Assembly: GCA_005281725.1 (NCBI GenBank) | Contig: SSBO01000012.1 | Coordinates: 20,225,060 to 20,289,059 of the forward strand | Origin: Wuchereria bancrofti | Taxonomy: Eukaryota; Nematoda; Chromadorea; Rhabditida; Onchocercidae | DNA: 64,000 nucleotides | Direction of reading: 5' to 3' | Shown: one piece after another, positions 53,848-64,000 of the stretch | Numbering within the stretch: the first letter of the stretch is position 1 | How the letters are laid out: each line of letters begins with the position of its first letter | Position numbers and translations under genes: made by a program | The notes under the pieces: generated by a model | The model's database searches: none | Told to the model about the DNA's origin: nothing | Seen by the model: only the letters and a program-made list of their open reading frames with translations

Positions 53848-54718
53848 TTAATAAATTTCAGAGAAAGAACATAACATCCGATAGTATTTATAATTTAAAT
53901 AATAACGAAAATCTCTTTCATTTTGATCATTTCCACGTATTCCGGCAAAGAATTCAGTTACTCTCAATAAATCGAAAAATGTTTTCGCCAAGTGTTGTTT
54001 TACTTTCTTCATTTCTTTTTTATTAACAACCTCTTCTGTTCTTTCATTATCGATTATATTATCACCATCCTTATCACTATCCTCATCATCATCATCATCA
54101 TCACCATCATCATCGTCATCGTCATCATCATCCTCAGATTCTTCACTTTTTTCCATCCCACCAACATTTTTCGACTTTGTTGAAGAATGCGCCAAAATTT
54201 CTTTTCCTTCTGCTTCTTCACCTTTTTCTTCTTCCTCTTTCTCATCATCGTCATCTTCCTCTTTTGCGTGACCTTTCTTACCTGGAACACGTTTCCTCTT
54301 CTGCAATTTAGTTCCGAAGCATTCCTAAAATTGTTATCATTAATTAAATTAAAAAACACTTTACACTCGAATATTCTTGATATTTCATGTAGCAAAACAG
54401 AGAGAATAGTACTAATAATAAATTATAATAATAAATCAATTTGTATATGGTTTTTTTTAAACAAAAAATCAAAATAAAAAAAACTTTCTTTTGTGTTTGA
54501 AAGAATTATCAAAGAGAAACGATGCAGAAGGATTTAACTATATTAATGGAATGAATTTATTCATATGTCCAACTTGGAATTTCAAATTTGAAAAGTTTAA
54601 TTAAAATAATTTATGAGATAATTTTGCAAAAAAAAGTAATAATTAAAAGTAACAATCAACATGAATAATAACAATTAATAATAATAATAAACAATACTAA
54701 TAGTACTAAATAGCAATG

Positions 54719-54753
<35 letters not shown>

Positions 54754-57700
54754 AACAATACCAATGATAATATATAACAGTAAATAAAAATAATAATACT
54801 AAATCAATTTGCATATGATTTTTACATTAAACATTCAATTTACAATAAACAAAAAAAAATTATTGAGACAAGTAGAAAACTAATCAACAATGTAATAATT
54901 TAAAATTAAACTAATTAAACTCAATAAATATTCTTGTAAGTATGAAAACTTTTTAAATCATTCATGCAGATTTTCACATTCATTCATTCATTCATTCATT
55001 CATTCATTCATTCATTCATTCATTCCTTCATTCATTCATTCATTCATTCATTCATCCATTCATTCATTCATTCATTCATTCATTCTTTCATTCATTCATT
55101 CATTCATTCATTCATCCATTCATTCATTCATTCATTCATTCATTCATTCATCCATTCATTCATTCATTCATTCATTCATTCACCTACCTCAAGTCTTTTC
55201 ATTAAATTTGATGCCATTTCATATCGTACTAAANTCATTCATTCATTCATTCATTCATTCATTCATTCATTCATTCATTCATTCATTCATTCATTCATTT
55301 ATTCATTCATTCATTCATTCATTCATTCATTTATTCATTCATTCATTCATTCATTCATTCAATCATTCATTCATTCATTCATTCATTCATTCATTTATTC
55401 ATTCATTCATTCATTCATTCATTCACCTACCTCAAGTCTTTTCATTAAATTTGATGCCATTTCATATCGTACTAAACACAAAATTGCTTCGAGAGCCTTA
55501 TCAATTTCAATCATTTCCTTGGCTATTTCATCACAAAGAATTTTCATTCCTGGTGCTAATCTCCAATCTAACGTTCGTAAAACGTACGCTTCTTTAGCCA
55601 TTTCCCATTCAGTTACCATCTAAAATAATTCTGCTAATTTCATAAATTGTTTATGAAATTATATTTAAATATGCTTAAAATATTCCATTTCCTAGCTTAT
55701 GTACTTATCTTTCATCCTAAATGTTCCAGCATATTTCGGATGAATGATAAGTGAAAAAGTAAGATTTTGATAAAAGTAATGATATAGATTTGATAAGTGA
55801 GAAAATAAAATAGAATCTTTCATAAATAACAAAATGATAACCTGATGCTTTTCAAAAATAAACAAACGTATTAGTGTTTTAGACATGCAAATTATTTCGA
55901 GAGCAATATTAGCCGCAGCTGAAATATTTCAAAGTATTATGTAAAAAACTTCACAATTTCTTAAATTGTTAAAAGTATGAAATGATTAAAAATAGAAGGA
56001 TCATTTTCTAAAATATACTGAGAATTTTGCAAAACAATTTAAATTGCTAATTTTAACAACATTTTCATTCATTCGAAATTCAAATTCGAGTTTACAAAAT
56101 CTTTTCATTGAATTATTTTTTATAAACTTTTTTAAAAAAAAACATTTTGTAAACTTCTTATTTTTTCAATTTTCTTTCCTTTTCTCTCCAAACTAAAATG
56201 ATTTTACATGCATACATATATGTTCTGTTTGAATAAATTTTATAGCATAAATGAAAAAAAATTATGATAAAATAAAGATTTGTTCAATAATTGACAAATT
56301 TAACTAAGTGATAATAATTTAAGCAAGTATTGATAACTTAGTAAAGTAAATGCTAGCCAAGTCAAATAGCGTTCATCTAGCAAAGCAATGATAACTCCTA
56401 GTTATTCAGTGATAACCTATTAAATGATAATAATCTGATAAAGCACTCATGATCTGATTGCTAATATTTCTAACTATTGTTTAGATTGTTCGGCAGTAAT
56501 TTAAATACTTTATCATAAATGACTGTAATAACATTAGTAAACATTAATTACTATTGAATGAATTAAAATAAATCTAATTATAGGTATCTAATTTACCGGA
56601 TTCTTTAACATAATCCTGTCGTAATTCGGCTAATAAGGTTGCTGGCATATTACAGCTATCATCATCTTCATCACTAGATACCTCACTATCTTCTTTGTCC
56701 TTATCTTCCTCATCCGTTTTTGATTCAGATTCTTGATTTTCTTCATTTTCATTTGAACTAGATTCTTCGTCTGTCACATTCTCCGCTGAACTAGATTCTT
56801 CATTTGTCACATTCTCCGCTGAACTAGATTCTTCATTTGTCACATTCTCCGCTAAACTAGATTCTTCGTTTGTCACATTCTGTATTGAATTAGGTTCTTC
56901 ACTTGTCACATTCTCCATTGAAGTAGACTGTTCAATTATTACTTCTTCTTTTGCATTGGTCTCTTCGGTTTTTTCATCCTTTTCTTGATTCGATTCATTT
57001 TGCTCAGTTTCCTTATTCTCTGAAGTGGTTTCATTTTCTTCCTCGCATCCAAATGGAAATTTTTTGATTAATCTCTTAATATTAGCTGATACTTCAATTC
57101 TTATGATACGAAAATCTCTTCGCATATAATTAAATCCTGGTCCATCTATTCTACCGAATTTATTGTAATGTTTAACCCAACTTGGTAGTAATATTTCTGA
57201 ATTTGCTCTCCATCTACCCTTCTGAAATAATCCTTTTTTGAAAATATTTGTAATTTTCAGACAATTTTAGAGGGTGCTACATCGGAAATTTCGATCCAGC
57301 AGTAAAAAAAAAATCAATAATGATCAATTCACACTTCTAATTTAATAGTGTCTTCGCAAATAACAAATCAAAAAGTACTAAATATAATATTAAAAAGCTA
57401 GGATGTAAATTTAAACTTTAAACTTTGATTTTAAGCGTGCACTTTTGCATAATATGTGCACACATATTGAGTTGTAAAATAAACATAACAAAATGATCGA
57501 TGAGAATTGCGAAAATTAGAAGAGATATATGATCGAATATGACCACACGAAATAATATTAATGAGAATTTGATCAGAACGAAGATGAAATTTAGAAAAGT
57601 AAGTTAGCAGCAAAAATTTGGCTAAAATTAGAAAACCAAACAGTTCTGCTGGCGCTCTTTTAATGACATTATCGCATTAATTTAAAATAGATTGACTATT

Positions 57701-58276
57701 TTCAAGATAGCTTTTAAGGCGCAAAGTGATTCGAGAATGCAAAACTAAACTGCGACAATTATTTCATTAGCTTAATTGATGTTATATAAAACAAGTATAT
57801 CTTACTATGAAAATTAGCATTAGAACTTCAGTTGGTATATTATTTTTCTCTCCAAAGTTGAATATGCTTAAAGTTGACATTAGCACTTCACAAAACTTTC
57901 GTGTAATTTCACGTCTCTGTTCCTCTGGACTTTTCTCGGGTGGTTTATTGTCTGAATCTACTGCTACTGTACTGGTAGATGGTCCTGGTTCGGGTGGCTT
58001 TGGATCGGTTGTTTCTGATGGTCCTGGTTGTTCTGAATCTGATGATTCTGAATCGGATGATTCTGGTTCGGATGATTCTGACTCGGATGATTCTTGATCG
58101 GATAGTTCTGGATCGGATCGTTTTGGATCGGTTAGTCTTAGACCGGATGGTTTTGGACCAGATGATCTTGGGCCAGATGATTTTGAACTGCATGGCTCAT
58201 TGCTTTTACGAGCTGAATTTTTTCGAGAAATTTTCCTACGCTTTGCTCTCCAAGCTTTACCCTTCTTACGAGCCAT
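53848..58276 (-). CDS. Gene C: large charged orphan protein with two internal peptide repeats, 5 exons, 612 aa
   Basis: Minus-strand exons: 58276-57806, 57221-56597, 55918-55842, 55619-55431 and 54324-53848 (phases 0, 1, 0, 0). The N-terminus is strongly basic (MARKKGKAWRAKRRKISRKN). Residues 33-87 are a five-residue repeat grading from SSGPR through RSDPE to SSDSE. Residues ~119-215 form an ordered-looking region (EVLMSTLSIFNF, ILLPSWVKHYNKFGRIDGPG, MRRDFRIIRIEVSANIKRLI). Residues 261-315 are five 11-residue repeats, NVTNEESSSAE, inside a long acidic stretch. Residues ~348-454 are helical and include W396-x2-A-x5-L-x8-P414 with CDEIAK, shared with gene B. Then come KLQKRKRVPGKKGH, a second acidic block with long Asp runs, and a tail ending RYYLNYKYYRMLCSFSEIY. 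A TTTTCAG acceptor (AG at 58292-58293) lies 15 nt upstream of the start. Intron 4 holds ATTC arrays and a one-base gap. No family recognised; alternating basic and acidic tracts would fit a nuclear protein, but this is speculative. Confidence 0.75.
54660..54757. repeat. (AAT)n-rich trinucleotide tract
   Basis: AATAAT/AATAAC triplets, best between 54718 and 54746, within gene C intron 4. Confidence 0.8.
54974..55184. repeat. (ATTC)n array with higher-order 60-bp structure, left part
   Basis: Tetranucleotide array in gene C intron 4 interrupted by single-base variants (CCTTC, CATCC, CTTTC). The blocks 55021-55080 and 55081-55140 are identical except for one C/T, so a 60-bp unit containing two variants has itself been duplicated. 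Confidence 0.93.
55185..55233. repeat. 49-bp copy of the 3' end of gene C exon 4, probably an assembly duplication
   Basis: This segment, beginning CACCTACCTCAAGTC, is repeated exactly at 55425-55473, where it is the genuine 3' end of exon 4 plus its donor. The left copy ends at a single N (55234) and is followed directly by more ATTC repeat. That is what a mis-joined contig overlap at a repeat would look like. Confidence 0.8.
55234..55234. other. Single-N assembly join
   Basis: A lone N between a truncated copy of exon 4 sequence and a new ATTC run. It marks a scaffold join, not a real base ambiguity. Confidence 0.9.
55235..55424. repeat. (ATTC)n array, right part
   Basis: Continues the intron 4 tetranucleotide array, with TTTATT and CAAT interruptions, up to 6 bp from the exon 4 donor. 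Its true length is uncertain because of the join on its left. Confidence 0.93.
56748..56912 (-). repeat. 33-bp coding minisatellite (five 11-residue repeats) in gene C exon 2
   Basis: Five in-frame copies with consensus NVTNEESSSAE, period 33 bp, each starting Asn-Val-Thr. Copies three and four are nearly identical, pointing to recent expansion. The outer copies have diverged (SEEPNSIQ and DEESSSNE). Confidence 0.9.
58016..58180 (-). repeat. 15-bp coding minisatellite (5-residue repeats) in gene C exon 1
   Basis: About eleven tandem five-residue units running from SSGPR/SSGPK to SSESE/SSDSE. The 15-bp period keeps several frames open on both strands, which explains the overlapping open frames seen here. 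Confidence 0.85.
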
Positions 58277-58291
58277 ATTATAAACTTTTTA

Positions 58292-58293
58292 CT
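58292..58293 (-). promoter_or_regulatory. Putative spliced-leader acceptor of gene C
   Basis: TTATTTTCAG ends here, 15 nt before the gene C ATG; the best consensus match of the five. Confidence 0.45.
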
Positions 58294-61272
58294 GAAAATA
58301 AATTAACGCAAATTTAGCCTTCGCTTAAAAGAACTGACAAAAAATTTATGAGTTGCCAAATGTGTAAAATTTTTTTGAACAAAATTATCATTCTCCACCT
58401 CTATTTTAAAAATTTGTATGATATAATATCACTACTGTTTATTGAAATTTTAATAATACTTCAATAATTTTCTCACTTCTGTTAAATGATATTAAAATTT
58501 ACCTACTGTAAAATTTCTTACCTAAATTAAAACAAAAAAAAAACTGGCCGCAAACTAATCATACAATGTAAGAATGTAGGAACGAAGAGAGATATATTTA
58601 TGTTCAAATATAGCGCTTATTTTTCTTGATTGCTCTGATCGTCCGTTTTTTGATCAAAGAAAAGCTCTTAATTTTGCTAATTATTCCCTCCTAAACAATT
58701 AAATTTTGTATATTTTGAAAAAAAGATGATAGAAATTATGGCAATTAAATTTCTCCATTATCAATTAATTTACACCAATGAAAGATAATTCAACTTGCAA
58801 CTATGAAATGATTTTTTTTTTCTTTTTTTCTTAGTTTTGTAGTTTTAGAGAATGTCATTTCAAATGAAATAAGTGATAATTGTGAAAAATTCCAATTAGT
58901 CTTTAACAATGGTTTGTTTTTAAAAGATCAGAAAAGAAATCATCATTAATCATGTAAGAAATATCAGAAATTATTATTAATGAGGGAAATATTTCAAGCA
59001 TACAGCATTGTTACTCAAAACAATTATTTAATGTAAAAAAAATAAAATTAAAAAAAAAATAAACAAAAAAAAAAAAACATTTTGCATGCGGAATTCTGCA
59101 TGCTTGCATAATATTAGGAGCCAGAAAGATAATTAGCTAAATAATCCGAAATGATAAATGTCAGTTCTCTATTCTCATTTTTTAAAACGTGAAAAACTAT
59201 TTCGAATTATCATCGATTATTTTTTGCTTTTTTGAATTGTCTAAAATGAAATTGTTTATTTTAAAAAGGAGAAAAAAAAAGGACTTCCCTTAAAAAGTGT
59301 ATTTTTGTTTGAAATTCATAAATTTTCAGTTGCTTAAAAAAATGGAAAATTAGTTGGAATAATATCAGTTGAAATAAAAATATCACATAATATGAATGAA
59401 ATAATTAATTTTTGACAAAATAATTTGTGTCAAAATTAATTTCTTTTTTTTATTTTACAAAAACTGCAAAAATCAATTGCTTATCCTTTTATTAAGGTTA
59501 ATATTGATGAAATTTTATCATCAGTAAAATTTCATTTAGCTATTTTCAAATATAATATCAACCAATTAAAGCATACATAAAATTTTCTGACATAAATAAA
59601 TAAGTAGTAATGAAAGATGTTTGCTAATTTCAAATTTACATTTTTCAATTATAATTGAAATTAGAGGATTATGTTATTTTTTGAAAGTACGATTTCAATA
59701 ATTTAAACATCCCTCAAAAAAGTTGCACCGCCTTTGTAGACCACTCATTATCTGTCAAATTGTTAATAATCAATGAATATTAGAGAGTTAATGGATGAAG
59801 AAAAAAGGATGAAAAGATGTAATTTCATTCTTGTCACCTTTAACAAATTACCTGCACCTTCTAACTTTCGCACTACTTTTCTTTTAGTTTTACAACGAAT
59901 CTTTGAAACGTCTTATTTCTTGCTGATTACTTATACTGTTTAAGGCAATGATAAATTATGGCTTATCACTCTTTATAAGAGTGAAAGCTCGGAATGCTGT
60001 TAAGGGCAAAGTAAGGCCTATCATACTTTATAAGAGTGAAGTGCAAAGCAAGGCTTGCTACACTTTGTAAGAGTAAAGGTTTGGGGTGCTAAGTGTAGAG
60101 TAAGGCCTACCATACTTTATAAAAGTAAGGGTTTCGAGATGTCAGGTGCAAAATAAGGCCTATCATACTTTGTAGAAGTAAGGGTTTCGAAATGTCAGGT
60201 GCAAAATAAGGTCTACCATACTTTATAAAAGTAAGGGTTTCGAGGCATCAGGTGCAAAATAAGGCCTATCATACTTTAATGGTAGTGAAGGTCTGAACTA
60301 CTGTTAAATATATTAGTTCATTAAGGTTAAAATGACTTATTCACTTTAACTAATTGCAAATACTATTCATTCTTTTAAAATAAACAAAATGTTTTTGTTT
60401 TTTTTTTTCCTATTTATTCATTCATTATTTGTATGCTTAGTAAAAGATTGTCTGGCACAAGTGTAATACTTGGGAAATTCGATAATCAATTACTCTAACT
60501 AAACTAATTTCTCCTAAATTTTTTGCAGGTATTCAGAAAATTTAGAAAATTCTGCGTGTATTCAGAAAATGTATTCAAGAAATTCTTCCACACTACATTA
60601 ATACCAATGCTACTGTGACAATGACGCTCGGAAGACGAAAGAGATCAGATCGTCTGTGAAGTGATTAGATCATCTGTCTATCCTTTATCGTATTATCGTG
60701 GGAGAGAAAATATTTCATTGTGGGGTATGATGATGGACCGCATGTATTTAACTGCTGGATTAAGGCCAAGTCAACTAGCTGTATTGATGAAGTTGGCGCA
60801 AAGTGGCGTGGGCTAGTGTTGTTGCGCAGTTTTATTCATACAGGTAATTAGGCGCAGATTGAGTCATATATCGTCAGTGAAATTCTCAATGTTATCAATA
60901 AATCATTACTTTATTGTGTACTCTTTTGCTACATTTATTACATCGAGAATTTATTATATTTTTTCTCTGCTTAGTATATAGTTAGCTTGTGATAAAAATA
61001 ATTTTCTCTCTACAGTGTTACAGTCTCAAAGTCGTGGCACCACTGAAATATATAATCCTATTTTGTTCTACCTTGAAATTTAACTTTTCTTTCCAATTTC
61101 AATGCGAAAATAAACCTTTTTTGATTGCCTTTATCCCATCATTTGGTGAACATTCTTTTTTTTTTTAACTTAAATTTTTTTTAACTTAAATGCTGATTTT
61201 ATTTAGTATGTAGGAGAGGCGTTATTTCTGATGAGATTTTAGGATGATTCATTCATCTTCATTTAATAAGGT
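58294..61272. other. Intergenic region between the channel gene and gene C
   Basis: About 3 kb. The left half is A/T-rich with poly-A/T tracts. A 53-bp minisatellite occupies 59950-60290. A less A/T-rich stretch at about 60600-60840 has only a 29-codon plus-strand frame (60727-60816) and no recognised homology. No gene is called. Confidence 0.5.
59950..60290. repeat. Degenerate 53-bp minisatellite, about six units
   Basis: The core TAAGGCCTATCATACTTTAT recurs at 60012, 60101, 60154, 60207 and 60260. The last four are spaced exactly 53 bp; the earlier units are more diverged and irregular (a poor copy at about 60050). Units share AAAAGTAAGGGTTTCGA. Noncoding. Confidence 0.9.
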
Positions 61273-61278
61273 TTTATT
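61273..61278 (-). terminator. Candidate polyadenylation signal of the channel gene
   Basis: TTTATT on the plus strand (AATAAA on the minus), about 92 nt after the channel stop codon. Confidence 0.4.
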
Positions 61279-61369
61279 CATTCCAGCTTTTTTCTCTTTC
61301 AGCTATTGCATATAGATGTTTTTGCACAAGGAGTGAACTGCTCTGTCATCTTGTAACAAATATACAAGT

Positions 61370-64000
<2,631 letters not shown>

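Noticed and set aside
53992..54477. Plus-strand Ile/Phe/Leu-rich frames and a second minus-strand Met/Arg-rich frame at the end of gene C
   Set aside because: Shadows of Asp/Glu-coding triplet repeats in gene C exon 5.
54964..55623. 219-codon plus-strand frame of Phe-Ile-His-Ser repeats
   Set aside because: Produced by ATTC repeats and antisense to gene C exon 4; it also crosses the assembly N.
56574..56596. Direct read-through of gene C exon 2 to a stop (ending KLDTYN)
   Set aside because: A GTAAAT donor and the phase-compatible exon at 55918-55842 link exon 2 to exon 4, which otherwise has no compatible partner.
57807..58317. Plus-strand and second minus-strand frames over gene C exon 1
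   Set aside because: Explained by the 15-bp repeat, which keeps several frames open; only the frame joined in phase to exons 2-5 is kept.

Overview
This is eukaryotic nuclear DNA, almost certainly from a nematode and most like a spirurid or filarial one. It is very A/T-rich. Genes are split by many short-to-medium introns with T-rich TTTCAG/TTTTAG acceptors. The ion-channel gene at the right edge belongs to a subfamily typical of nematodes. There are no bacterial operons, ribosome binding sites, CRISPR arrays or phage genes. The genus is inference, not something the sequence proves.

Layout: 1-10.6 kb is gene-free and holds simple repeats, a 219-base assembly gap and a ~517-bp ATTC array. 10.7-29.0 kb (+) is one complete 21-exon gene for a 1336-residue FNDC3 protein, with nine fibronectin type III domains and a C-terminal membrane anchor; all exon phases close exactly. 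It is followed by a convergent 2.8-kb spacer. From 31.9 kb to the right edge every gene is on the minus strand. First come two well-recognised housekeeping genes, LAMTOR4 (31.9-33.1 kb) and TRAPPC4 (34.3-35.8 kb). Then 37.8-58.3 kb holds five genes I reconstruct from compatible splice sites: B (307-326 aa), A (427 aa), E (~162 aa), D (325 aa, possibly a divergent PP1 inhibitor-2) and C (612 aa). They encode highly charged, low-complexity proteins. The last gene (61.4 kb to the right edge) is the C-terminal two thirds of a Cys-loop ligand-gated anion channel subunit, from the Cys loop to the stop codon.

How they fit together: LAMTOR4 (Ragulator, lysosomal mTORC1 signalling) and TRAPPC4 (ER/Golgi and endosomal tethering) are adjacent and co-oriented, but a shared transcript is unproven. 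The most unusual part is the 20-kb minus-strand block of charged orphan genes. Genes A, B and C appear to share a short helical motif and are candidate members of a fast-diverging tandem family. All five have a splice acceptor 6-35 nt upstream of the start codon, as expected for spliced-leader trans-splicing.

Gene models come from reading splice sites and phases by eye; coordinates should be good to within a base or two. Homology calls rest on remembered family features, not on a database search.
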